5,887 nt of DNA from Acidimicrobiia bacterium (GCA_030425785.1 JAUHYJ010000254.1:1-5887), one strand, 5' to 3'; counted from the first letter of the stretch, positions 1 through 5,887 are shown. Notes: generated by a model from the letters alone, not told the origin. Translations and numbers: made by a program.

Positions 1-1
1 G

Positions 2-340
2 AAGCGCAAGATCCTCGAGGTGTTGATCGAGGCCAAGCGCGCCGGCAAGACCGTCGTCGGGTACGGCGCACCCGGCAAGGGCAACACGCTGCTCAACTAC
101 TGCGGCATCCGGCAGGACTTCCTCGACTTCACCGTCGACCGCAACCCGTACAAGCACGGCCGCTTCACCCCGGGAACGCACATCCCGATCCACCCGCCCG
201 AGCGGCTCGACGAGGCGCGACCCGATCTCATCCTGATCCTGCCCTGGAACCTGAAGACCGAGATCATGGCGCAGCTCGAGTACACCCGCGAGTGGGGCGC
301 GAAGTTCATCGTGCCGATCCCCGAACCCGTGGTGCTCTGA
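2..340 (+). CDS. C-terminal part of a sugar C-methyltransferase (class I SAM-dependent, TylCIII/TcaB9-like), 5'-truncated by window edge
   Basis: The 112 visible residues match the C-terminal domain of NDP-hexose C-methyltransferases (Methyltransf_14 type; TylCIII, TcaB9 and NovU are known members). Family marks are GYGAPGKGNTLLNYCGI (visible residues 20-36), DFTVDRNPYKHG (42-53), PGTHIPI (57-63) and ILPWNLKTEI (79-88). Family members are about 400 residues long, with an N-terminal zinc-binding domain, a central SAM-binding Rossmann domain and this C-terminal Rossmann-like domain that helps hold the nucleotide sugar. Roughly 300 residues therefore lie upstream, outside the window. In characterised members a methyl group is transferred to a carbon of a keto-deoxysugar nucleotide. 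The substrate here cannot be read from the fragment. The frame is open to the first base, so truncation is due to the window edge and not to decay. The stop TGA is directly followed by the ATG of the deacetylase gene, implying co-transcription. The family call is firm, but sugar specificity is unknown. Confidence 0.9.
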   Translation, partial: KRKILEVLIEAKRAGKTVVGYGAPGKGNTLLNYCGIRQDFLDFTVDRNPYKHGRFTPGTHIPIHPPERLDEARPDLILILPWNLKTEIMAQLEYTREWGAKFIVPIPEPVVL

Positions 341-994
341 ATGCTGCCGCTCACGCTCGGCTCCGACCCGGGCGCGCCGCTCACGATCACGTGCCTCGGG
401 GCGCACAGCGACGACATCGAGATCGGTGTGGGCGGCACCCTGCTGCGACTCCTGGCCGAGCGACCGGGGTCGCACGTGCGTTGGGTCGTGTTCTCGGCCG
501 ACGACGAGCGCGAGGCCGAGGCCACCGGGTCCGCGTCGGACTTCCTCGCCGACGCGGGGTCGACCGAGCTCATCGTGCACCGGTTCCGCGAGAGCTACTT
601 CCCCTGGGTCGGCGCCGAGATCAAGGACGCGTTCGAGTCGCTCAAGTCGGGTCCTGCGCCCGATGTCGTGTTCACCCACCGGCGCGACGACGAGCACCAG
701 GACCACCGCACGCTCGCCCAGTTCACCTGGAACACGTTCCGCAACCACCTGGTCGCCGAGTACGAGATCCCGAAGTACGAAGGCGACCTCGGGCAGCCGA
801 ACCTGTTCGTGCCGCTCTCGGACGAGGTCGCCGACCGGAAGGTCGAGCTCCTCATGCGCCACTTCGGCACCCAGCGGAGCAAGTCGTGGTTCCGGCCCGA
901 GACGTTCCGCGCGACGATGGCGCTCCGCGGCGTCGAGTCGGTGAGCCCGTCCGGCTGGGCCGAAGGGTTCCACGTCCGCAAGCTCGTCCTGTGA
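341..994 (+). CDS. PIG-L/LmbE family N-deacetylase
   Basis: This 217-residue protein belongs to the zinc-dependent PIG-L/LmbE deacetylase family, which removes acetyl groups from GlcNAc-type sugars (for example MshB, GlcNAc-PI deacetylase). The first metal motif is AHSDDIE (residues 21-27; His22, Asp24, Asp25), a variant of the usual AHPDDE, followed by GVGGTL. The second is HRRDDEHQDH (113-122), supplying the second metal-ligand histidine region. Length is normal for a soluble single-domain member, and no signal peptide or membrane segment is seen. The ATG immediately follows the upstream TGA (TGAATG) with no clear Shine-Dalgarno, which fits translational coupling to the C-methyltransferase. 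The start is supported because the first beta strand (LTITCLGAH) begins soon after it. By context it probably deacetylates an N-acetylated sugar nucleotide or a glycan intermediate in the same pathway. The natural substrate is inference; a family member acting on another acylated substrate is possible. Confidence 0.9.
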   Translation: MLPLTLGSDPGAPLTITCLGAHSDDIEIGVGGTLLRLLAERPGSHVRWVVFSADDEREAEATGSASDFLADAGSTELIVHRFRESYFPWVGAEIKDAFESLKSGPAPDVVFTHRRDDEHQDHRTLAQFTWNTFRNHLVAEYEIPKYEGDLGQPNLFVPLSDEVADRKVELLMRHFGTQRSKSWFRPETFRATMALRGVESVSPSGWAEGFHVRKLVL

Positions 995-998
995 CACT

Positions 999-1054
999 TC
1001 CGACCACCCCCGATCCGCTCGCCCATCCCGATCCGTCCGACCACCCCCGATCCG
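999..1054. repeat. Short tandem-like repeat array in the spacer before the SDR gene
   Basis: The 79-bp spacer between the deacetylase and the SDR gene contains a 19-base word, tccgaccacccccgatccg, at 999-1017 and again, identically, at 1036-1054. The 18 bases between them (1018-1035) are a diverged copy ending in the same cccgatccg. The whole reads as about three head-to-tail units of 18-19 bp, pyrimidine-rich on the plus strand. It stops just before the ribosome binding site. No function is assigned. It could be slipped-strand duplication, a protein-binding array or a leader element. Confidence 0.75.
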
Positions 1055-1062
1055 TCCGCTCG

Positions 1063-1068
1063 AAGGAG
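1063..1068 (+). promoter_or_regulatory. Ribosome binding site of the SDR gene
   Basis: AAGGAG, inside gaaggaga, sits five bases before the ATG at 1074. It is the only strong Shine-Dalgarno match in front of any gene in the window. It fixes the start of the SDR gene and shows that this gene is translated independently, unlike its coupled neighbours. Confidence 0.85.
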
Positions 1069-1073
1069 ACAAC

Positions 1074-2099
1074 ATGAAGCTGCTGGTCACCGGTCATCTC
1101 GGCTACATCGGCGCCGAGATGGTGCCGATTCTGCTGGATGCCGGCTACGACGTCGTCGGCCTCGACTCCGGGTTGTACGACGAGTGCGACTTCGCGGCCG
1201 CACCGGTCGAGATCCCGGAACTGCGCGTCGACCTCCGCGACGTCACGCCGTCGCATCTCGAGGGGTTCGACGCGGTGCTCCACCTCGCCGCGCTGTCGAA
1301 CGATCCGTTGGGTGACATCAACCCCAACCTCACGTATGACGTCAACCTGCACGCGTCGGTGGCGCTGGCCGAGTCCGCCAAGGCCGCGGGCGTGGGACGG
1401 TTCCTCTTCTCCTCGTCGTGCAGCCTCTATGGCGCAGGCGGCGACGACCTGCTCGACGAGACGGCGGCGTTCAACCCGATCACGCCGTACGGCGAGTCCA
1501 AGGTCCGGACCGAGCAGGCGGTGTCCGCGCTGGCCTCCGACGACTTCTCGCCGGTCTATCTCCGCAACGCGACCGCGTACGGCGTGTCACGACGTCTCCG
1601 GGCCGACATCGTCGTGAACAGCCTCGTCGGTCACGCCGTCACCACGGGCAAGGTGCTGATGCAGAGCGACGGCTCGCCGTGGCGTCCACTCGTGCACATC
1701 CGCGACATCATCAACGCGTTCCAGGCGTGCCTCACCGCCCCGCGCGAGGTGATCCACGATCAGGCGTTCAACGTCGGCCGCACGAGCGAGAACTACCAGG
1801 TCCGCGACGTCGCCAACATCGTCGCCGACGTCGTGCCCGACTGCGAGGTCAGCTTCGCCGAGGGCGCGTCGGCCGACGCCCGTGACTACCGCGTCGACTT
1901 CACCAAGGCCGAGACCCAGCTGGCCGACTACGACCCGGTGTGGACCGTCCGTCGCGGCGTCGAGGAGCTCTACGAGGCCTACGTCGGTGCCGGTCTCAGC
2001 GCGACCGACTGGGACGGCCCGACCTACTACCGGCTCCGCACCATCCGGCGGCTGCTCGACGCCGGCCGCCTCGATGGCGGATTGCGCTGGAGCACATGA
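1074..2099 (+). CDS. NAD(P)-dependent epimerase/dehydratase (extended SDR, sugar-nucleotide type)
   Basis: This 341-residue protein is an extended short-chain dehydrogenase/reductase of the sugar-nucleotide epimerase/dehydratase group. The N-terminal dinucleotide-binding loop is TGHLGYIG (residues 6-13; GxxGxxG, with Gly7, Gly10, Gly13). It is followed by an acidic residue ending strand 2 (GLDSG), which favours NAD over NADP. LHLAALSNDP follows. The catalytic set is Ser115 in FSSSCSLYG, then Tyr139 and Lys143 in YGESK. The C-terminal half has the usual substrate-domain marks (RPLVHIRDI, FNVGRTSENYQVRDVA). Length is typical and all catalytic residues are present. Such enzymes epimerise, dehydrate or reduce NDP-sugars in the cytosol. 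Which reaction occurs here cannot be settled from motifs. With the C-methyltransferase and deacetylase upstream it plausibly acts on the same activated sugar. The ATG is set by AAGGAG at 1063-1068. The last codons overlap the pyruvyl transferase start as ATGA (2096-2099). Confidence 0.93.
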   Translation: MKLLVTGHLGYIGAEMVPILLDAGYDVVGLDSGLYDECDFAAAPVEIPELRVDLRDVTPSHLEGFDAVLHLAALSNDPLGDINPNLTYDVNLHASVALAESAKAAGVGRFLFSSSCSLYGAGGDDLLDETAAFNPITPYGESKVRTEQAVSALASDDFSPVYLRNATAYGVSRRLRADIVVNSLVGHAVTTGKVLMQSDGSPWRPLVHIRDIINAFQACLTAPREVIHDQAFNVGRTSENYQVRDVANIVADVVPDCEVSFAEGASADARDYRVDFTKAETQLADYDPVWTVRRGVEELYEAYVGAGLSATDWDGPTYYRLRTIRRLLDAGRLDGGLRWST

Positions 2100-3370
2100 C
2101 CGAGCCGCCGGCGACACGCATCGGCCTGATCAGCCCGTGTGGCTGGGGCAATCTCGGTGATGCCGCGATCGTCGAGTCGGTGATCCAGGGTGCTCGGCGT
2201 CGACTCGGGGACCCGTCGATCGTCGCGTTCACGATGAATCCGGACGACACGCGCACGCGCCACGGCATCGACGCGGCGGCGGTGTCCGGCGTGGAGCGCC
2301 CCGGCTACCGGGTCGTCGACCCCGACGAACCGGAGCGTCCGGCTGACGAGGACGCCGCACCGCGTTCGCGCCTGCGTCGCGCCGCCGACTTCGTCGTCGG
2401 ACTCCCGGGCCCGCGCGACGTGGCGACGGCACTCCGACTCGCCGCCGACGACCGCCGCCACGGACGTCGTATCGACGGCATCGCTCGTGAGCTCGACCAT
2501 GTCGTCGTCGCCGGCGGCGGGCAGCTCGACGACTTCTGGGGTGGGGCACTCGGCCACCCCTACGCGCTCGCCCGATGGGGTCGACGCGCGCGGCGGTTCG
2601 GCATCCCGTTCTCGGTGCTGAGCGTCGGCACCGGCACCCTCGGGTCGATCGCGTCGCGGTCGTTCGTCCGCGACGCGCTCCGGCATGCGAACACGGTGAG
2701 CTTCCGCGACGCCGGATCGCGGGAGCTGGCCGGTCCCGCTGCGGCCGGGGCGCCCGTCGTTCCCGACCTGGTGTACGGGCTGCCCGTCGAGCCGCGTCGG
2801 CCGCACGAGCGGCTCATCGCGGTCTCGCCGATGTCCTACTGCGCGCCCGGCTGGTGGGCGGTCGCGGACGAGCCGCGGTACCGGCGCTACATCGACCGAC
2901 TGGCGCAGCTGACCCGCCTCGTCCTCGACCGCGGGTTCGACGTCGTCGTGCTGTCGAGCAATCGGTCGGATGACGCCGCCGTGGCCGACCTCGTCGACGC
3001 CATCGGTGAGGTACCGGCCGATCGGCTGCGCGTCGCCGACACGCCGACGCACGACGACTATCTCGACGCGGCCGGCGCGGCGGTCGCCGTCGTGGCGACG
3101 CGGTTGCACGGCATCCTGCTCGCGCATCTCGCGGGTCGGCCGGCGCTCGCGCTGTCGTACGACCGCAAGGTCGACGTCGCGATGCACGACGTCGGGCACG
3201 CTGCATGGTGTGTCGCGATCGACGAGTTCGATCCCGCCGTCGTCGTCGAGTCGCTCATGGCGATGGTGACCGACGCCGAGGCGCTCGGGGCCACGGTCAC
3301 CGAGCAGGTCGCCGCCGCACGGGCTGCCGTCGACCGCCAGTACGACGAGGTGTTCGGCGTCCAGCCCTGA
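2096..3370 (+). CDS. Polysaccharide pyruvyl transferase family protein
   Basis: The start is the ATG at 2096, which overlaps the SDR stop as ATGA. The same frame is open further upstream, but that stretch lies wholly inside the SDR gene. The 424-residue product shows the polysaccharide pyruvyl transferase (CsaB/PssM-like) pattern: WGNLGDAAI near the N terminus (17-25), VVVAGGGQLDDFWGG (136-150) after the first Rossmann-like half, SVGTGTLGS (176-184), VSFRDAGS, and C-terminal VATRLHGILLAHLAGRPALALSYDRKV. In the last segment Arg336, His338 and Tyr355-Lys358 lie in the region that binds phosphoenolpyruvate in studied relatives. The enzymes transfer an enolpyruvyl group from PEP to form a pyruvate ketal on a sugar, giving the glycan negative charge. 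No signal peptide or membrane helix is seen, so it acts in the cytosol on a lipid-linked or nucleotide-linked intermediate. The stretch at about 65-130 is charged, low in motif content and poorly conserved-looking, and makes the protein rather long for the family. The acceptor sugar is unknown. Confidence 0.9.
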   Translation: MTEPPATRIGLISPCGWGNLGDAAIVESVIQGARRRLGDPSIVAFTMNPDDTRTRHGIDAAAVSGVERPGYRVVDPDEPERPADEDAAPRSRLRRAADFVVGLPGPRDVATALRLAADDRRHGRRIDGIARELDHVVVAGGGQLDDFWGGALGHPYALARWGRRARRFGIPFSVLSVGTGTLGSIASRSFVRDALRHANTVSFRDAGSRELAGPAAAGAPVVPDLVYGLPVEPRRPHERLIAVSPMSYCAPGWWAVADEPRYRRYIDRLAQLTRLVLDRGFDVVVLSSNRSDDAAVADLVDAIGEVPADRLRVADTPTHDDYLDAAGAAVAVVATRLHGILLAHLAGRPALALSYDRKVDVAMHDVGHAAWCVAIDEFDPAVVVESLMAMVTDAEALGATVTEQVAAARAAVDRQYDEVFGVQP

Positions 3371-3382
3371 CGCGTCGCCGAG

Positions 3383-3401
3383 GCGATCGCGGAGCGATCG
3401 C
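3383..3401. promoter_or_regulatory. Perfect hairpin / paired palindromes in the 45-bp intergenic spacer
   Basis: The eight-base palindrome gcgatcgc occurs at 3383-3390 and 3394-3401, separated by gga. Because each copy is self-complementary, the pair is at once a direct repeat with an 11-bp period and an inverted repeat able to form an 8-bp stem with a 3-base loop. No T-run follows, so it is not a classical intrinsic terminator. Since it sits 12 bases after the pyruvyl transferase stop and just before a -10-like hexamer, it may be a weak terminator, an operator, or both. Confidence 0.5.
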
Positions 3402-3407
3402 TACGAT
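3402..3407 (+). promoter_or_regulatory. Possible -10 element for the glycosyltransferase pair
   Basis: TACGAT matches the actinobacterial TAnnnT -10 pattern and ends eight bases before the GTG at 3416. That distance would place the transcription start at or very near the first base of the start codon, giving a leaderless mRNA. This would explain why no Shine-Dalgarno is present. No convincing -35 TTGAC-like hexamer lies 16-18 bases upstream; that stretch is occupied by the palindromes. This is a motif match only. Confidence 0.4.
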
Positions 3408-3415
3408 GTGGCGCC

Positions 3416-4375
3416 GTGGGACGCTCCGTGTCGATCGTCATCCCCTGCTTCAATGGCGAGCGATTCGTGGCGGAGGCGGTCGCCAGCGCACTGGGGCAGT
3501 CCGTCCCGGTCGACGTCGTCGTCGTCGACGACGGCAGCACCGACGAGTCGCGCGACGTCGTCGATCGGATCATCCGGGAGACCGACGGTGACCGACTCAC
3601 CTCGATCGCGAAGGCGAATGGCGGCGTCGCGGACGCACGCAACGTCGGACTGGGAGCGATCGGGACCGAGTTCGTGATGTTCCTCGACGCGGACGACGTG
3701 CTGCGGCCGGATGCCGCCGAGGTGCTCCTCGATCGGCTCCAGCGCAATCCGGACCTCGTCGCTGCCGCCGGCGCGACGAGCCGCATGGACGAGACGGGGG
3801 CGACCACCGAACCGGCGCCCGAGGTGATCGAGGTCCACGAGCTCGGTCGCGACGGGCGCGTCCGGGTCGTGACCGGGGTCGATCGGGTCGGGTTCTGGAA
3901 CCTCATCCCGGTGACGGCGATCCGATCACCGGGACAGGCGCTCGTGCGCGCCGACGAGCTGCGTTCGATCGGCGGCTTCGACGTCGCGCTCCGTTCCGCC
4001 GAGGACTGGGACATGTGGCTCCGCTTGAGTCATCGCGGTGACATCGGGCTCGTGCACCACTGGGTCCTCCGCTACCGCGACCACCAGGGCGGCAAATCGA
4101 AGCAGCACCAGGTCTCGCGTCGGTACCGCCGCCAGATCTACGACCAGCACATCGCGGCCGCGGATCCCGCCGACCGATCGCTCGTCACCGTCGCCCGACG
4201 GTACGGGATGTACGGTTTCGACATGCGAGCGTGCGCCGGCTGGAGCGTCGACGAGCTGCGAGCCGGACACCTCGGCAACGCGGCCCGGCTCGGCATCCGC
4301 TCGGGTCGCTACGGCGCCAAACTCGCCGTCGCCGCGGTGCGCGACCGATGGTCGGGCGACGGGCGAGCGACGTGA
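3416..4375 (+). CDS. Glycosyltransferase family 2 (GT-A fold), first of a coupled pair
   Basis: This 319-residue protein is an inverting GT2-type glycosyltransferase. SIVIPCFNGERFVAEAV (6-22) opens the GT-A nucleotide-binding fold and VVVDDGSTDES (35-45) supplies the nucleotide-binding aspartates. GGVADARNVGL follows, then FLDADD (89-94), which carries the metal-binding DxD (91-93). AEDWDMWLRL (195-204) holds the ED region that supplies the likely catalytic base. The last 100 or so residues are basic and helical-looking, with no obvious transmembrane segment, so the enzyme is probably cytosolic or peripherally membrane-bound. GTG at 3416 is the first start codon in the frame and lies five residues before the first beta strand, so it is well placed. 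No ribosome binding site is seen, and a leaderless start is possible. Its stop overlaps the next gene's start (GTGA). It likely adds one sugar of the polysaccharide repeat unit; donor and acceptor are unknown. Confidence 0.92.
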   Translation: MGRSVSIVIPCFNGERFVAEAVASALGQSVPVDVVVVDDGSTDESRDVVDRIIRETDGDRLTSIAKANGGVADARNVGLGAIGTEFVMFLDADDVLRPDAAEVLLDRLQRNPDLVAAAGATSRMDETGATTEPAPEVIEVHELGRDGRVRVVTGVDRVGFWNLIPVTAIRSPGQALVRADELRSIGGFDVALRSAEDWDMWLRLSHRGDIGLVHHWVLRYRDHQGGKSKQHQVSRRYRRQIYDQHIAAADPADRSLVTVARRYGMYGFDMRACAGWSVDELRAGHLGNAARLGIRSGRYGAKLAVAAVRDRWSGDGRAT

Positions 4376-5307
4376 ACGCGAGCAGTGCGGACGCCGCACC
4401 CACCGTGAGTATCGGGCTCGCGGTCTACAACGGTGAACGGCACCTCGCCGCGGCGATCGACTCGATCCTGGCGCAGACGTTCACCGACTTCGAACTGGTG
4501 ATCTGCGACAACGCCTCCACGGACGGCACCGAGGCGTTGTGCCGCGGCTACGAGCGCGCCGACGAGCGCGTGCGGTACCACCGGAACGACCGCAACATCG
4601 GCGGGGCCCGCAACGAGAACCTCACCTTCGAGCGGTCGCGTGCCCAGTACTTCCGGTGGGCGGCGCACGACGACGTCCTCGCGCCGACGTTGCTCGAACG
4701 CTGCGTCGACGTGCTCGACGCCCATCCCGACGTCGTGCTGTGCCACACCGACGTCGTCACCATCGACGAGGACGGCAACGAGTTCGGCCTGATCGCCCGC
4801 CGACGCGATCCCACGCTCGGCCCGGTCGAGCGCTTCCGTGAGCTGACCGACGTCGCCGTGGGGTGCGAGGAGACCTACGGGTTGATGCGATCGGACGCGC
4901 TCGCGGCGACCGGCCTCCAGCGCAACTACACCGACTCCGACCGCACGTTGCTCGCCCACCTCGCGCTGCTCGGTCGGTTCCACGAGATCCCCGAGCCGCT
5001 GTTCTACAAGCGTGTCCACGCCGGCAACTCCATGCACACGTTCCCGGACTGGCGTGACCGGATGCAATGGTTCGGCGACGACGTGGCGGGTCGGATCACC
5101 CTGCCGCACTGGTCGCAGCTGTGGCACTACCTCGCCGTGATCACGACGGCGCCCGTGTCCATCGGTTCGAAGCTCCGACTGTACGGGTTCATGTTCGTGT
5201 GGGTCGGCCGCTATCGGCGGTGGCGGAGCCTCGGCAAGGACCTCGTGATCGCGGCCTACCGTCTGGTCGCTCGCACGCGCGCCCGTCTCGGGCGAGGCGC
5301 GACCTAA
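4372..5307 (+). CDS. Glycosyltransferase family 2 (GT-A fold), second of a coupled pair
   Basis: From GTG 4372 the product is 311 residues: VSIGLAVYNGERHLAAAIDSILAQTFTDFELVICDNASTDGT (12-53, split here by motif: YNGE 19-22, DNASTDGT 46-53) is the standard GT2 N terminus. NIGGARNEN follows, then WAAHDDVLAP, where His99-Asp100-Asp101 replaces a canonical DxD as the metal/nucleotide site, a variant common in GT2. YTDSDRTLLAHLALLG holds the likely ED-equivalent acidic pair (DSD). The C-terminal tail is aromatic and basic (LRLYGFMFVWVGRYRRWRSLG), which suggests membrane association without a clear transmembrane helix. The start is chosen for the GTGA overlap with the preceding stop. An in-frame ATG at 4348 would add eight residues and overlap the upstream gene by 28 bp, and it cannot be excluded. 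The gene ends convergently on the minus-strand glycosyltransferase. Donor and acceptor sugars are unknown. Confidence 0.9.
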   Translation: MNASSADAAPTVSIGLAVYNGERHLAAAIDSILAQTFTDFELVICDNASTDGTEALCRGYERADERVRYHRNDRNIGGARNENLTFERSRAQYFRWAAHDDVLAPTLLERCVDVLDAHPDVVLCHTDVVTIDEDGNEFGLIARRRDPTLGPVERFRELTDVAVGCEETYGLMRSDALAATGLQRNYTDSDRTLLAHLALLGRFHEIPEPLFYKRVHAGNSMHTFPDWRDRMQWFGDDVAGRITLPHWSQLWHYLAVITTAPVSIGSKLRLYGFMFVWVGRYRRWRSLGKDLVIAAYRLVARTRARLGRGAT

Positions 5308-5887
5308 TCGGTCGCGTCGTCCGGCTCGGTTGCGGCCTCGACGAACCGCATCGTGTCGCGGTCGATCGGGGTTCGGCACCCGGCGACGAAGCCCCGCCAG
5401 AAATGCACGAACCGCTTCAGACCCGTCGGCCGGCGGAATCTCGCCAGCTCGGCCAGCGGCGACAACAGCGACCGCCAGATGCCCTCGTAGGCGACGACGA
5501 TCGCGGCCCGTGGGTGTCCGGCCTTGAGTGGCTTGGCGTAGGCCGCCCCGATGCCGAAGAAGTCGCGCTTGGTGAGCTCGCGTCCTTCCGACCAGGTCCG
5601 GAAGCCGTCGTGGACGACGCTGGTCTCGTCGGTCTCGACGACGGTGTGCCCTGCGAGCAGGGCGCGGACGGCGACGTCGCCGTCCTCGCAGCTCGGGAAT
5701 CTGCCTCCTGCGCCGAGCGAGGGGTCGAATCCGCCCAGTGCGACCACCGGGTCGCGCCGCACCGACATGCCGGCGCCGATGCCGCGAGCTCGACACTTCC
5801 CGCGCATCGTCGACACCTCGGTCACGCCGTCGCACCGGTACACCGGGATGAAGCCGGCGCTGCTGTCGTGGGGCGCCTCGACGACCG
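5304..5887 (-). CDS. C-terminal part of a glycosyltransferase family 2 protein, 5' end beyond the window
   Basis: The minus-strand frame is open from the right edge to a TAG whose complement is at 5304-5306, giving 193 visible residues. A GTG at 5841-5843 could be mistaken for the start, but the frame continues upstream with protein-like sequence (VVEAPHDSSAGFIP) and the catalytic N-terminal half is missing, so the gene begins outside the window. Visible GT2 marks are GAGMSVRRDPVVALGGFDPSLGAG, where the GGFD block follows a conserved small-residue strand, and CEDGDVAVRALLAGHTV, which carries the ED catalytic-base motif. RDFFGIGAAYAKPL and a basic helical C terminus (GLKRFVHFWRGFVAG) follow. 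The nucleotide-binding and DxD motifs would lie to the right. It belongs to a separate, oppositely transcribed unit of what seems the same polysaccharide locus. Its last bases overlap the end of the plus-strand glycosyltransferase. Family assignment is good; specificity is unknown. Confidence 0.85.
   Translation of the reverse strand, partial: VVEAPHDSSAGFIPVYRCDGVTEVSTMRGKCRARGIGAGMSVRRDPVVALGGFDPSLGAGGRFPSCEDGDVAVRALLAGHTVVETDETSVVHDGFRTWSEGRELTKRDFFGIGAAYAKPLKAGHPRAAIVVAYEGIWRSLLSPLAELARFRRPTGLKRFVHFWRGFVAGCRTPIDRDTMRFVEAATEPDDATD

Noticed and set aside
292..1077. A 261-codon plus-strand frame overlapping the methyltransferase end and the whole deacetylase
   Set aside because: The translation is Arg/Pro/Gly-rich and lacks motifs, whereas the overlapping frames encode clear enzyme families with intact active-site residues.
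1940..2095. Upstream extension of the pyruvyl transferase frame to an earlier start
   Set aside because: The added 52 residues are Arg-rich and lie inside the SDR gene. The ATG at 2096 gives the usual ATGA overlap and puts the WGNLGDAAI motif at the expected distance from the N terminus.
2027..3199. A 390-codon minus-strand open frame opposite the pyruvyl transferase
   Set aside because: It is antisense to a well-supported gene, and its Arg/Val/Asp-rich sequence has no recognisable domain. It is a by-product of GC-biased third positions.
3383..3401. Classical Rho-independent terminator after the pyruvyl transferase
   Set aside because: The stem is perfect but short and is followed by ctacgatg, not a T-run. 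It is kept only as a hairpin or possible operator.
3058..4014. A 318-codon minus-strand frame across the pyruvyl transferase and first glycosyltransferase junction
   Set aside because: The product is dominated by Ser, Thr, Arg and Ala, typical of a wrong-frame reading of GC-rich genes. It spans an intergenic spacer and two supported genes on the other strand.
4309..5835. A 508-codon open frame on the minus strand covering the second glycosyltransferase and part of the third
   Set aside because: It runs antisense to a clear GT2 gene and out of frame with the minus-strand GT2. Its composition is Arg/Val/Asp-rich without family motifs. Long spurious frames are expected in GC-rich DNA.

Overview
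The window is dense, GC-rich (about two thirds G+C by eye) bacterial DNA with a strong third-position G/C bias. It has GTG as well as ATG starts, and overlapping or abutting genes. This fits a high-GC actinobacterium. Protein style vaguely recalls Acidimicrobiia such as Ilumatobacter, but that is an impression and not a demonstrated assignment. No rRNA, tRNA, CRISPR, transposase or integrase is seen.

Layout: (1) The left edge holds the C-terminal part of a TylCIII/TcaB9-type sugar C-methyltransferase (2-340). A PIG-L/LmbE-type deacetylase abuts it (341-994). (2) After a 79-bp spacer built from short repeats and ending in the only strong Shine-Dalgarno site, there is an extended SDR sugar-nucleotide epimerase/dehydratase (1074-2099). 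It is coupled by an ATGA overlap to a polysaccharide pyruvyl transferase (2096-3370). (3) A 45-bp spacer carries a perfect hairpin and a -10-like hexamer. It is followed by two GTG-started family 2 glycosyltransferases, 3416-4375 and 4372-5307, coupled by a GTGA overlap. (4) A third family 2 glycosyltransferase lies on the minus strand (5304-5887). It enters from the right edge, and its stop codon overlaps the stop of the preceding gene.

Together this looks like the interior of a surface-polysaccharide (capsule, exopolysaccharide or cell-wall glycan) cluster. The methyltransferase, deacetylase and SDR would make or tailor an unusual activated sugar. The glycosyltransferases would build the repeat unit, and the pyruvyl transferase would add an acidic pyruvate ketal. 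The order of steps and the sugar identity are inference. A glycosylated natural product is a less likely alternative.

No wholly new system is evident. The points most worth checking are the two short spacers (repeat array; hairpin plus possible leaderless promoter), the overlapping convergent stops, and the particular combination of sugar-modifying enzymes.
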